DNA from: Laguncularia racemosa
Lineage: Eukaryota > Streptophyta > Magnoliopsida > Myrtales > Combretaceae
Direction: 5' to 3'
Assembly (NCBI GenBank): GCA_037954665.1
Contig: JBBMOL010000433.1
Coordinates: 62,001 to 126,000, forward strand
Length of the DNA: 64,000 nt
Position 1 is the first letter of the stretch, and every line of letters begins with the position of its first letter. Under the pieces are notes generated by a model, which was not told the DNA's origin, did no database searches, and saw only the letters and a list, made by a program, of their open reading frames with translations. Below are positions 1 to 11,035 of the stretch, piece by piece. The position numbers and the translations under genes were made by a program.

Positions 1-436
1 TAGTAGTTTGCTTAATTGGAATCAAGTTCATGCCACCACTTTGTGAATTTGTTTAGTTGATTCTTCAAGTGCAATTGTGTGCTTGTGATTCGGATTATTT
101 AAGCACATCAAAAGATCTAGAGAATTTTACTATATATTGTTTAATTGGTAATTTGTCAGTTGATAATAACTTCGCAAGTTTAGGAGGAAGTATTAACTTG
201 CTTCCATATCATTTGTGTCAAAAGTTGAGGTTGAGAGAGCCTAAACCATAGTGCAAGAGTTTGCAACTAACTAATAAGTCTACTACATAATCTAGAGGCA
301 TCATAGAGGATGTGTTGGATTAAGTAGGCAAGTTCATTTTCCTTATAGATTTTGTTATTCTTGACAAAGATAAAGACATATAAGTGCCCTTCATTTTAGG
401 TAGACCCTTCTTAACTACTAATAGGTTGCTATTGAT
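1..436 (+). pseudogene. Athila-type aspartic protease fragment
   Basis: One frame, broken by stops at 249, 288, 321 and 381, carries the protease landmarks in order: IGNLSVDNN, GGSINLLPYHL, GIIEDVL, FIFLIDFVIL and VPFILGRPFL. The same order is seen in the intact protease at 40272-41207. In Athila-type elements this domain cuts the Gag-Pol polyprotein. The catalytic aspartate of the ADLGAS motif is replaced by serine (ASLGGS), so the fragment is dead. It enters from the left window edge and is cut at 437 by a C-family LTR. Family call is confident; the element it came from is not visible. Confidence 0.8.
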
Positions 437-529
437 TGATGGGAATCACATCATGTCCATTATAAATTCACTTAATGGAAAATCAAATCACAAAGACAGG
501 TGGTGTACCCATTTAGGCCGGCCCTTAAG

Positions 530-1532
530 TGATGTGCCTAATTCCAAGCTTAAGCACAATCAAAAGAATCAAGGAAAACTCCTCAATTCACACACACAAA
601 AACCGGTTCACTTGACTAGGTAAATGCGGAAATCCTAAGGCAATGGAAGGAAATCCAAAGAGCTCCAATTGCTATTATCAATCCAAACAAGTAATCTTCA
701 TCAAATAATAACAATTATAATTGAAACCCACATGAATCAAATCAAGAAAACAATTGGGTCATACCGCAAATTCCAATCCCTTCCTTCAACTATCCAATTC
801 ACGTCACAATGAAGAGAATGATATCATATATCAACACAATCAATCCTATAACAAGCTATTGATCACGGATTGCAAATTAAAACAAGTCTAAGAACATCCA
901 AATCAACCTAGATATGATGCACTAGTGATGAAATGGAAAACAACAATAAGGAACCGATATTACTCACGATTTCTCCTTGTTACACTCGCCACAATTTCAA
1001 CTTCTTGGGATTGAAATTAATAAGAGAATTTGGAATTAGGAAAACCCTAAGCCCTCTCACGAAATGTGAAGTGTTTGTTCTGCAAAATAAGCCTCCTCAA
1101 ACCCTCTCTTAAGCAAGTATTTATACTTGCTACTCCTAGGGTTAAAAAGTGCTCAAAATTACAAGTTTGCCACTTTTAAGGTGGCTATCCCTAAATGAAA
1201 ATTACAAGGAAATAAAAGTGTCCCAAAACCAAAATACAACCAAAATAGTTCAATAAAAATTGACAAGATACAAAATAACATAAGTCTTCATGATCCAATG
1301 CCACTGAATAGAGAACAATCGTAGCGGGTCTTTGATTGTTATCTTGAAAAACGTTTGGTGTCCAACTGAAGTTGTAGGACATTTTGGCATCCCATGGAGA
1401 ATTATAATTGTACCTGTAAGATTATTCTCAAATTTTATTAGAAATAAAGACATAAGGTAAAATATGAGCAATTTGGATAATCATCCAAATTGGGTTCTGA
1501 AGAGGTTGACAGTGTCAGAAATTTTCCCATCA
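530..1532 (-). mobile_element. Solo LTR, family B
   Basis: On the minus strand it runs from TGATGGGAAAATTTC to AGGCACATCA and has the B-family body (CTCCATGGGATGCC block, GCCAC...GTGGC palindrome, palindromic TATA). Perfect 5-bp duplications TTAAG lie at 525-529 and 1533-1537. No internal element sequence flanks it, so it is a recombination-derived solo LTR. Small open frames inside it are not considered genes. Confidence 0.9.
1113..1130 (-). promoter_or_regulatory. Palindromic TATA core of the 530-1532 LTR
   Basis: The minus strand reads GCAAGTATAAATACTTGC: 8-bp arms GCAAGTAT and ATACTTGC around AA, with the TATA box inside. A GCCAC...GTGGC inverted repeat lies about 45 bp upstream. Confidence 0.75.
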
Positions 1533-1605
1533 TTAAGGTCTGTGACTTAGCCATTTAGGCTGGCCCTTAAGGTCGACGGTGTGGGATTGAGGTCGACCCT
1601 CAAAG

Positions 1606-2254
1606 GAAGGCTTACTAAACTTACGTATAGTACCTCTTACCATCCACAGACTGACGGCTAGACTGAGGTTGTTAACCGTACTCTTGGCACCTTACTAAGA
1701 GCAATGGTTTACAAGAATCTTACTGATTAGGACTTGTGTCTTCCTATTGTCGAGTTCGCTTACAATAGGTCTACTCATAGTTTAACCAGTAAGCCTTCCT
1801 TTGAAGTTTTGTATGGTTATAATCCTAATGTTCCATTAGATCTTATAGCAAGACCGGTAACAAAGGAAGAGAGCCATAGTGGAGTGGAGTGAGCCAAGGA
1901 GATCCAGCAACTTCATGAGAAAACAGCTGAATGCCTTTAGAAGACTTAGGAGCAGTAGAAACTTTAGGGAAACAAGCATAAGAAAACCAGCATTTATAAT
2001 CCAAGTGACTTAGTCTGGATTAATCTTAGCAGAGACAGGTTTCCACATAAGAAGTCGTAGAAGCTATCACCCAGATCAAATGGACCATTCTGAGTTGTTA
2101 GGTGCATCAACTACAACACCTATAGGATAGAGCTACTAGGATAGTGTGATTTATTAGCAATTTTTAATGTTCTAGATCTGTCACCATATTTGCTAGATGA
2201 CATTCATGAAGACCTATTAGATTTGAGGGAAAATCTTCCTGAGGCTCGAAGAGA
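1606..2254 (+). pseudogene. Ty3/gypsy integrase C-terminal half, B-prime element
   Basis: A decayed frame shows YHPQTDG, TEVVNRTLGTLLRAM (holding the catalytic Glu region), LPIVEFAYNRSTHS, FEVLYGYNP, then the C-terminal GPY/F-like region and DLSPYLLDD. This is the end of a gypsy integrase, which joins element cDNA into the genome. About ten in-frame stops break it, several of them CAG-to-TAG. The upstream integrase, RT, protease and gag are absent. The frame runs on through LPEARRDD directly into the LTR at 2255, marking this as the end of pol. Confidence 0.85.
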
Positions 2255-2682
2255 TGATAGGAATTAGATTCCCGTAGGACCAATCATTAGAGCCCGAGCT
2301 AAGGGCTTACAAAACCTAGCTATAAGGATCCTCCATGAACAACTAAACCCTAAGGATGTTAATTTGATATCTACTTTTGTATCATATAATTGTTATGCAT
2401 TCCAACAGGTACATTTATTGGTTCTATAGGATGGCGAATAAACATACACTAAAGATCAAATTGGAGATATTCTTGGACTCACATCCAACGGTTCGTAATG
2501 AACTCAATATTACTTGAAAAAATGGCACTTTGAAGACCATCTTTTGTACTTGTAATTTTATTATTGAACCAGTCATTTTGTATTCATTTTTGCGACTTTG
2601 TGATTTACTTGTAAAGGGGTGTTTAAAACTGGCCACCTAAGTGGCTTAATTGTAATTTGCATGTGAGTTTACCCTAATAGGA

Positions 2683-2700
2683 GCAAGTATAAATACTTGC
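2683..2700 (+). promoter_or_regulatory. Palindromic TATA core of the B-prime 3' LTR
   Basis: Perfect copy of GCAAGTATAAATACTTGC. The upstream hairpin arms are GGCCAC and GTGGC near 2629-2645. Confidence 0.7.
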
Positions 2701-2765
2701 TAACTAGGGTTTGTTGGAGACTTTTGACATTTTGAAAAAATCAAACACTTTCCCATGAGGAGAGT

Positions 2766-3802
2766 TGATAGGAATCAAAATCCTACAAAACCTATCATTA
2801 GGGCAAGAACCAAAGGATTTCAAATCTTTATGATGAGGGTCCTTTTTGAACAAATTGACCCCAAAATTATATATATACTAACCTCTTTTCTATTATTTAT
2901 GTATTGTGTATTCTAGTAGGCACACTTATCAGGCTTTACAAGGTGATGAACAAACTCACTAAGACTCAGATTGTGGGTTATCCATGGATTGACCTAAACT
3001 GAAGATGAGCTGGACTGACGAATTCCATTGAAGAGCTAGCTTGTGAAGACTATTTTGTATTTGTTATTTTTCTTTGAACCATTTATTTTGTAAAATTTTT
3101 GGGACATTTTATTTGGTTGCAATTATGGACTTAGGATCGGCTACCCTTTAATGGGATAGATGTAATTGTTTAGTCATTTTAACCCTAAGTGGAGCAAGTA
3201 TAAATACTTGCTTAAGTAGAGTTTTGAAGCAGAGAGAGTATACACATTTTGCTGCCTAAATTTTCGTGAGAATTAGGGTTCACCCCAATTTTCATAAGAC
3301 TCTTATCAATTTCTTCAAGGAATTGTTGCGAGTAGCAACTAAAGGAACTATAAGACATATCATTTCCTTGGTTGTTTTCCTTTTTCATGCTAGTGTGTAA
3401 TATCTAGTGTTGAGTAGGATTGGTTCTTTTGGTTCTTAATTCACGTCAGTTGTAGGATCTATTTGAATCATTATCTTGCTTTCAATTTAGTGGAATTGGT
3501 CCCTATATTGAATTATCATTGTGAAGTTTCAATTGCTAGTGGGATTATTAATTTGCGTGGAGACTTTACATAAGGGATTTACGTCTTTTAGTAGCTGTGA
3601 TGTTGTAATTTCATTTGTTCTTGTATTAAGTGTTTAATCCAATTGAAGACAACATTATTTGGTGTTGAGATTAGTTAATCTACAAATTGGATTACAAAGG
3701 TTTTAGGGTTCACGTCGTAAGCTACGGTTATTGATCTGGATTTGAATTAAGGTTTATTCACTTGTTTATATGTATATGCTTTAATCAATTTAAGACATAT
3801 CA
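2766..3802 (+). mobile_element. Solo LTR, family A
   Basis: Runs from TGATAGGAATCAAAATC to GACATATCA. Perfect TSD AGAGT at 2761-2765 and 3803-3807. The surrounding B-prime LTR resumes at 3808 without loss. This copy has no extra PBS-leader unit at its 3' end, unlike other A copies. Confidence 0.88.
3194..3211 (+). promoter_or_regulatory. Palindromic TATA core of the 2766-3802 LTR
   Basis: Perfect GCAAGTATAAATACTTGC. The upstream inverted repeat is degraded here. Confidence 0.7.
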
Positions 3803-4523
3803 AGAGTCCTTGCTAGCAAATCTCATCTTTTATCAATTCTATGTGTGGAATTGTGGCAAGATTGGCTTAAGAATTTGTGAATAATATCAAATTTCTTAAG
3901 TTGATTCCAATTATTACTAGTGTGCCATATCTAGTGAGTGATTGGATTTGCTCTTGTTTTGTACATATTTCCCGCCAATTAGGGATTCCTTTCCAATCTA
4001 AGGTTCATGCCATTTTAGTTGGAAATTGGACTCTATTGTGTCATTTATTTGTTTTATTTTGATAATATAATTGATTGTCATTGTAAATTGCATGAATATC
4101 ATTTGAACTTTAGGGTTTAAGTGCTTGTTGGTGTCACGTATTTTGTGGAATTAGTTTGGTGTTCTCGTAATCAAATTGTAGGCACATCATGTAACGTTTC
4201 GTGACTCTTCAACTGCAACATACCAAAAACACAATCATGTCATGATGGGAATTAAATCACTCCATTTACAAAGTCATTCTAATAGGAACTAGATTCCCAT
4301 AGGACCAATCACTAGAGCCTAAGCTAAAGGTTTACAAAATCTAGCTATAAGGATCCTCCATGAACAATTAAACCTTGAGGATTTTAATTTAGTATCTACT
4401 TTTATATTATATAATTGTTGTGCATTTAGCTAGGTACATTTATCAGTTCTACAAGATGGTGAATAGAAACACTCTAAGGATTAAATTGGGCACATTCTTG
4501 GACTCACATTCAACGATCCACAA

Positions 4524-4879
4524 TGATGTGCCTAAAACCAAGATTAAGCACATACAAAACCAATTTGAAAGACAATCAAACTAGTCTCAATCTCATGAAT
4601 AATGGCGTCAATTTCCAATGTTTATAACCGATTCTTCAATTAGGATTTGTTCAATCTTAAATCCAAATATGATATAGCTTTGATACGAAAAGATGATGTG
4701 CCTAAAACCAAGATTAAGCACATACAAAAACCAATTTGAAAGACAAAGAAACAATGTCAATCAAACTAGTCTCAATCACATGAACAATGGTGTCAAATCT
4801 AAATGTTTATAACCAATTCTTCCAATGAGGATGTGATAAATCTTAAGTATCCAAATTAGATTTCTCTGATACCAAAAGA
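4524..4879 (-). repeat. Tandem PBS-leader-U5 units
   Basis: Two units, 4524-4693 (170 bp) and 4694-4879 (186 bp). On the minus strand each begins with a primer-site-like TTGGTATCAGAG or variant and ends in CTTGGTTTTAGGCACATCA, the normal LTR terminus. Confidence 0.75.
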
Positions 4880-5470
4880 TGATGTGCTCAAAACCACTTC
4901 CAAGAACAATCAAATGACTCAAGAAAAACAATTCTCAAGTTAATCACAAACCGGTCCACTAATGAGACAATCCACATGAACACCTTGTAGGTTTTGATGG
5001 AAAATGTTGATCAAATGATGTAATTATAATCTCTATTTGTAACATTCACCAAGTAACCACAATAAGGATTGAAAATCACGTGGAAATCAGATCAAAGAAA
5101 GCAATAAAACCATGAAATCTACTTCCCCCTTTCAATCACAAATTCTCGCCAATGCACTAAAAAATGATATATGTATTTCAAGTGTTCAATGAACAATCAA
5201 TCTTAAAAGATGATTATTCACAAAAAAAAAAAACACAAATATATCCAAGAAAGATCCAAATCTACCCTAGATATGACTCACTAGAGAAGAAATGAACATA
5301 CAACAAAGATGGAATCGATATGATTCACAATTCCCCTTTGTCGCACTCGCCACAATTCCAAATCTTAGGTTGAAATTGATAAGATTTTTGAACTAAGGAA
5401 AGAACCCTAATTCCACACGTGAAGTGCTAGGTTTAATCTGCAAAAATGGCCTGCTCAAACCCTCTCTTAA

Positions 5471-5488
5471 GCAAGTATTTATACTTGC
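5471..5488 (-). promoter_or_regulatory. Palindromic TATA core of the 4524-5891 LTR
   Basis: Perfect palindrome on the minus strand. The upstream GCCAC...GGTGGC hairpin is intact at about 5526-5544. Confidence 0.72.
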
Positions 5489-6066
5489 TACTCCTAAGGT
5501 TAAAAAGTGGTCAAAATTACAAGTTTGCCACTTTTAAGGTGGCTAGCCCTAAGTGATAATTACAAAGAAATAAAAGTGTCCCAAAACCAAAATACAACCA
5601 AAATAGTTCATAAAACAATTACAAGGTACAAAATAACATAAGTCTTCATGATCCAATGCCATCGGAATAGAAAACAATCGCAGCGGGTTTTTGATTGTCA
5701 TCTTGAAAACGTTCTGTGTCCAACAACGGTTGTAGGACATATTAGCATCCCATGGAGAATTATCATTGTACCTGTAAGATTATTCTCAAATATTTATTAG
5801 AAATAAAGACATAAGGTAAAATATGAGCGATTTGGATCATCATCCAAATCGGGTTCTGAAAAGGTCGACAATGTCAGAAATTTTCCCATCACATAATATG
5901 TCCACTTGACTTGAAGAACCGGCCACTCGGAAACCATCTTTTGCACTTGTAATTGTCATTATTGAACTGACCAATTTTTGTTTATTTTAGTACTTATACT
6001 TTGATTTTAGAACTGGCCACTTAGTGGCATATGTGTAATTTTTTGAACATTTTTACCTTAATTGGA

Positions 6067-6084
6067 GCAAGTATAAATACTTGC
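6067..6084 (+). promoter_or_regulatory. Palindromic TATA core of the 4280-11733 solo LTR
   Basis: Perfect copy in the LTR segment between two nested insertions. CTGGCCACTTAGTGGC hairpin sequence is near 6009-6024. Confidence 0.68.
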
Positions 6085-6166
6085 TAACTAGGATTTTTAG
6101 TAAGCTTTTGTCAATTTGAAGAAAACACTTTTATTGCTATGAGAGAGAGAGTCCCTCTTGCTAAAA

Positions 6167-6912
6167 TGATGGGAAATTTTCTAGCACCGCCTATACCTTC
6201 AGAACTAGATTTGGCTGATGATCCAAATTGCTTATATTTTACTTCATATCTTTTTATCTAATAAATATTTGAGAAATAATCTTACAGGTACAATAATAAT
6301 TCTCCATGGGATACCAATATATCCTACACTAGTTGATGGCCATGGGACATCTTCAGATTTACAATCAAAGACCCGCTGCGATTGTTTCCATTTTGAAGCA
6401 TTGGCTCATGAAGATTTATGATATTTTCTACTTTGTAATTATTCTATGGACTATTTTATGTTGTGTTTTCTTTTGGGACACTTTCATTTTGTTGTGATTT
6501 CTTTTCTTCTCTAGTGTGTAATATCTAGGGGTGAATTGAGATAGTTCTTGGTCAAATTTGCTTCCTATTATTTCGATTTTTTGTGCTTAATTGAGATACT
6601 TTGCATTTGAATTTGGTTCATCCTTTATGTGTGCTTCTTGAACCATGATTAGCACATGTAGAAAGGGGTTCTTAGAGCTGAAGATTTATTTTGAAATTAT
6701 GAATTATTCACGTGGATTTATATATGATTAGTGTTATGTTAGAAGAAATTATCATTGTGGAATTATAATTGCATCATTGAGTATTTGGATCTCATTGCAA
6801 CTTCACTAAGGTTCACGCAATTTTACCCTTTTTGAATCGGTTATTGATTTGAAAGTTGAAGTGTTCCTTTGGTTCATTTGATTGTGCTTAGACCTTGGTT
6901 TTAGGCACATCA
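6167..6912 (+). repeat. 5' LTR of B1, promoter deleted
   Basis: 746 bp against 1008 bp for the 3' LTR. The missing ~262 bp lie between two copies of TTGCAATTTCC (9510-9520 and 9774-9784 in the 3' LTR) and include the TATA palindrome. Starts TGATGGGAAATTTTC, ends GGCACATCA. Confidence 0.88.
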
Positions 6913-6917
6913 TCTTT

Positions 6918-6929
6918 TGGTATCAGAGC
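6918..6929 (+). other. Primer-binding site, initiator tRNA-Met
   Basis: TGGTATCAGAGC, complementary to the 3' end of plant initiator tRNA-Met, five bases after the LTR end. Confidence 0.85.
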
Positions 6930-7298
6930 TTGAGGTTTAAGAGGAGGGATTTGTCAATTGAAATTCGGAAGTTAGGGCTTGTTGTGAAGCACCTTGATTC
7001 GAAAATTTGTTGGCGTGAAATTGCATCTTGTTGTTTTGAATGTTGAGTTTTGTTCTCTTGTTGATTAGTGGATGTACAATTGGAGATTAGAACACTCTTG
7101 GAATCCTTGAGTTAATCGTGATTGATTAAGGGGAAGTGAACCTTGTGATCATTTGAGGAAGTTGAAATTTGAAGCCTAGAAGAATAGTGTTCAATTGTTG
7201 AAGTGGATTGGTGTTATTGCATTTTCGGAAGTGAAGAGTATTTCTTGTGATTTTCATATTTGAAATCTCAGAATTGAGGTGTGAGTTAAGGAAGCAAT

Positions 7299-8656
7299 TT
7301 GAATTTCAAAACACATATTAATTGCAATGAAGCTAATAGTCAAGTTGGTGGAGGTTATGGTCATAATATTGCAAGCAGGAGGACTTTGGAAGAACAGCTT
7401 CAGGATCTTACTACCATAGTTGCTACTTTGGCAACTAGGATTGACAAAATGATATTACCACAACCACCAGTGGTAAACCTTCAGGCACCACCTCGGGTAG
7501 CTCCACAGAATCCTCAAAGAGATAGAGTAGTGGGAGATGGAAATCTGAATAGAAGGATGGGTGAGGATCATCATCGATATAGGGAAGAAAGGGATGATAA
7601 CTTTGGGGCTAATTTATATCAAAATAAGGATTTTAGGCCACCTCGGGGATTGGAGTATGTGAAACTGCAGATGCCTTCTTATGATGACAAGGGATTAGCC
7701 GATGATTATTTGGATTAGGAAGACAAGGTTGAGGGTCTCTTTGAATGTTATGAGATCGATGATAATACCAGAGTTCGATTGGCTATTGTCGAGTTTACAG
7801 GATACGCTGCACTATGGTGGAAGAATTTGATTATCAACATGCATAAGGATGGAGAGGCTAAGATTCAGACATGGAGGGATATGAAAAAGATGTTAAGAAA
7901 AAGACTTATTCTCGAGCACTACAAACAGGAACTATTATGCGACTGCAGACTTTGAAGCAGGGAAGCAAGACAGTGGATGATTATATGTAGGAATTTGAAA
8001 CCCTCATGATTAGATGTGGGTCCATCGAACCTCTAGAACAATCCATAGTACACTTCGTCTCAAGCTTGAAATATGAAATAGTGTGTGTTGTTGCGCTGCA
8101 GTGCTATAGTACACTTGATGAGGCTATTCAGTTGTCCTTGAAAGTGGAGAGGCAAAGGAGGTCTAACTTGTTTAAGGCTCTGAGCAGTAGGCCCAATACT
8201 ATTACTAGACCCATAGCAGTTGACGGTCGATCAAGGGGAATAAAGGCGGTAGGTAAAGCAGTGAGAGCAGTGGATAAAACTACCCCAAACACTGCTAGAG
8301 AAATTTTACCTACTAGGAAGGGTAAAGAGGTAATAGCGCTAGATGTGAGACAGATTATTCTCGGATCTACTAGTGGAAAGGCACGCTAGATCAAGTGCTT
8401 TAAATGCATGGGATTTGGGCATATGGCAGCACAATGTCCAAATAAGAGGGTGATGACTATTATAGAAGGCGTTGGGGAAGATGTTGAGGATGATAAGGAA
8501 CAGACTGAATCTATAGATTTACCAATAGCACTGCAGGAGTATTATGATGACCAGATTGCAGAAACACATGAGGAGCGTACAGGTGAACAATATCTACCTA
8601 TTAATGTGTTAGGTAGGGCTCTAACCATATCTCTTGATATTAGAGACATTCAGTGA
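7299..8656 (+). pseudogene. gag of B1, broken
   Basis: Gag forms the particle and binds element RNA. The frame opens with NEANSQVGGG and carries RREERDD-like charged sequence, LEYVKLQMPSYDDKG, KVEGLFECYEIDDNTRVRLAIVEF and ALWWKNL (the retrotransposon gag core). A classic zinc knuckle CFKCMGFGHMAAQC (CX2CX4HX4C) is at about 8399-8440. Breaks: TGG-to-TAG at 7716, a one-base frameshift near 7940, TAG at 7988, TAG before the knuckle near 8387, and TGA at 8654 just before protease. Resembles the gag of CRM-like chromoviruses. The precise start codon is uncertain. Confidence 0.82.
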
Positions 8657-9064
8657 GAGAACATATTTCACACCTCTTGTAAGATCAGAGGTAACCTTTG
8701 TGTACTCATCATCGATAGTGGTAGTTGCACGAATGTTATATCTGCTGCACTGGTAGACAAATTACATTTGTCTACTATCCCACATCCTAGCCCTTATAAC
8801 TTGCATTGGTTGGATAATCGAGGCAGTATGTATGTTCCACTGAGGGCGAAGGTCTTTATGAGTGTTGGGCAAAAATATCATGATGAGACCTTATGTGATG
8901 TAATTCCTATGCATGCATTCCATTTGTTATTAGGTAGACCTAGGTTGTTTGATCGGCAGGTGTTACATGATGGGTTTAGAAACACTTACATGTTCAGTAT
9001 GGGTGAGTCTCGCATAGTACTATCACCAATGACTCCATATGAGGTACATCAGTTTCAAGAATAG
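8657..9064 (+). pseudogene. Retropepsin-like protease of B1
   Basis: In frame with the gag C-terminus after one TGA. Shows ENIFHTSCKIRGNLC, the active-site IDSGSCTN, LHWLDNRGS, ETLCDVIPMHAFHLLLGRPR and HDGFRNTYMF. The order matches CRM-type aspartic proteases, although IDGGS is more usual than IDSGS. It cleaves Gag and would need an upstream readthrough. The frame ends at 9062-9064; no RT follows before the 3' LTR. Confidence 0.85.
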
Positions 9065-9183
9065 ATCAGAACTACTTCCACTACATTTGATAGCCAAGAG
9101 AGCAAGTCAACAGAGATATCAGGGTTCAGTTCCAAAACTAATCCTCTAGATTTGAGGGCAAATATTTCAAAAGCCCGAGGAGA

Positions 9184-10191
9184 TGATGGGAAATTTTCCG
9201 GCACCGGCTATACTTTTAGAACTAAATTTAGCTGATGATCCAAATCGCTTATATTTTACTTCATATCTTTTTATCTAATAAATATTTGAGAAATAATCTT
9301 ATAGGTACAATAATAATTCTCCATGGGATGCCAATATGTCCTACACTAGTTGATGGCCATGGGACATCTTCAGATTTACAATCAAAGACCCGCTGCGATT
9401 GTTTCTATTTTGAAGCATTGGCTCATGAAGATTTATGATATTTTGTACTTTGTAATTGTTCTATGGTCTACTTTATGTTGTATTTTCCTTTGGGACACTT
9501 TCATTTTGATTGCAATTTCCATTTAGGACCAGCTACCTTAAAAGTGGAATAGTTGTAATTTTGTGCTTTTTCTAACCCTAAAGGGAGCAAGTATAAATAC
9601 TTGCTTAAAGTAGGGATTGAGAGAGGCCATTTTTTGGAATTAGAACTTCACTTTTACGTGAGAGGGTTAGGGTTTATTCCTAATTCAATTGCTCTTGTCA
9701 ATTTCAAATCATAATTTGAGGTTGTGGCAAGTGGCATAAAGGTTAATTTGTGAGTAATATCAAATTTACTTTGTTGCAATTTCCTTTCATCTCTAGTGAG
9801 TAGTATCTAGGGTCAAATTGGATGTTTTATTGATCGAATTTGATTGCATTTGTAATCAATTTCTTGTTTCTTAATTTATTGGTTTTAGCTTTAGTTTTAA
9901 CCTTCAATTTAGCATCATTTTGAACCGTGGATCATTTTGATGGGAAAGTGGATCACGGAATTGGATCTTCTTGTAGTTGTGTGTAATTCACGTGGAATTA
10001 CTTGTGATTATTTTTTATTGGAGAAAATTATCATTGTTGGATTGTTAATTGCAACTTTGAGCATTCGGATTTCATTACATCTCCATTAGGGTTCACGCAA
10101 TTCTTAATTCCATTAAATCGGTTTTAATTGTGAATTGAAGTTATTTTTTTTATTCATTTGCATGTGCTTAATCTTGGTTTTAAGTACATAA
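9184..10191 (+). repeat. 3' LTR of B1, full length
   Basis: Preceded by a purine run GAGGAGA. Starts TGATGGGAAATTTTC. The final CA is mutated (AAGTACATAA), but the TAAAA duplication fixes the end. It retains the palindromic TATA at 9587-9604. Confidence 0.88.
9587..9604 (+). promoter_or_regulatory. Palindromic TATA core of the B1 3' LTR
   Basis: Perfect palindrome. The equivalent region is absent from the 5' LTR of the same element. Confidence 0.72.
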
Positions 10192-10292
10192 TAAAACATC
10201 TACTTTTATCAATTTCTAGGAAATTATGGCAAGTTTGGCTTGGAATTTCTTATTAGTAATATCAAGATCTTCCAGGTTGCTTCCTTTTATTA

Positions 10293-10616
10293 TGATGTGC
10301 TTAAAACCAAGCATAAGCACACAAAACCCAATTGAAAGACCAATTACACAATGTTAATCAAACTAGTCCTCCAATTGCGTGAACCTCTACTACTTATAAA
10401 CCAAATCCAAAAATAGTGACGTGACCAAGATTGAATATCTAAGTATGATAAGCTCTGATACCAAATTATGATATGCCTTAAAGTGAATCAAAGCATATGC
10501 AATCACACAATTCAAACAAGTGCTACTCAAATCGGGATTAACCCTCAATTAGGCATGAACCCTAAAATGCCCTTATAATCCAATTTGTTGATCAATTGAT
10601 CTCAACACCAAAATGA
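10293..10616 (-). repeat. Tandem PBS-leader-U5 units
   Basis: Units 10469-10616 and 10293-10468. The inner boundary has TTTGGTATCAGAGC on the minus strand (near 10452-10465); the outer one (near 10601) is a degraded version. Confidence 0.7.
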
Positions 10617-11017
10617 TGATGTGCTCAATTGAATTAAGCACCTAACATAATTATCAAAGATGAACTCCTTATAACGAGTGGTTTCCACTTAAAGATGAAA
10701 TGCCAATTACAAGATAATATCTAAGATACAATTCCACTAAATTGATAACAATATATGGATGGAATTGAAGCTACAATTGACACCAAAATCAGAACCAAGA
10801 ACCAACCCTAATCAATACTAGATATTACACACTAGTTATGAAAAGGAAAATCAACTTAGGAATTGATATTACTCACAATTCATTAGGTTGCAACTTGCCA
10901 CAATTCCAATTGATGAAATTGATAAGAGTCTTTATGAAATCTTAGGAAGAGCCCTAATCTCTCACTAAAATTTTGCAGCAAAGGTAAGTGTATTCTCCTC
11001 CTCAAAACTCTAATTAA

Positions 11018-11035
11018 GCAAGTATTTATACTTGC
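11018..11035 (-). promoter_or_regulatory. Palindromic TATA core of the 10293-11442 LTR
   Basis: Perfect palindrome on the minus strand; GCCACTATAGGGTGGC lies upstream of it at about 11071-11086. Confidence 0.7.

Larger units (their letters stand above)
437..1605 (+). mobile_element. C-family LTR, 5' fragment, interrupted
   Basis: The start TGATGGGAATCACATCA and the following AATCAAATCACA and GTGTACCCATTTAGGC blocks match the C-family LTRs at 14820 and 62511. The fragment is 437-529 plus 1538-1605, split by the solo LTR at 530-1532. At about 1606 it changes abruptly to an integrase reading frame with no TG/CA boundary, so its 3' part has been lost. Confidence 0.7.
2255..4189 (+). mobile_element. 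B-prime 3' LTR, interrupted
   Basis: Begins TGATAGGAATTAG after a purine tract (GAAGAGA, the polypurine primer site) and ends AGGCACATCA at 4189. It is split by a solo LTR at 2766-3802, leaving roughly 890 bp. Its first 100 bases continue the pol frame with the motif PIIRARAKGLQNLAIR. The partner 5' LTR is not found in the window. Confidence 0.8.
4524..5891 (-). mobile_element. Solo LTR, family B, with two extra 3'-end units
   Basis: On the minus strand it starts TGATGGGAAAATTTC at 5891. It reaches a normal LTR end at 4880, then carries two more units of PBS plus leader plus LTR end, stopping at 4524. Flanks CACAA (4519-4523) and CATAA (5892-5896) are a TSD with one mismatch, which places the whole 1368 bp, extra units included, inside the inserted unit. 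Confidence 0.8.
6167..10191 (+). mobile_element. Element B1: family-B gag-protease retrotransposon
   Basis: Perfect TSD TAAAA at 6162-6166 and 10192-10196. 5' LTR 6167-6912, initiator-Met primer site 6918-6929, decayed gag, protease, polypurine tract 9177-9183, 3' LTR 9184-10191. The internal region is only about 2.27 kb. After the protease a short stretch leads to the pol-tail-like LDLRANISKARGDD and then the LTR, so RT, RNase H and integrase are missing. Confidence 0.9.

Noticed and set aside
2766..4189. A single 1.4 kb family-A LTR
   Set aside because: The matching AGAGT at 2761 and 3803 shows a 1037-bp A LTR inside a B-prime LTR.
6218..6421. Matching 67-residue open frames at 6218-6421 and 9235-9438
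   Set aside because: They lie in the two LTRs of B1, so the similarity is that of the LTRs. Other B LTRs break the frame; no known domain.
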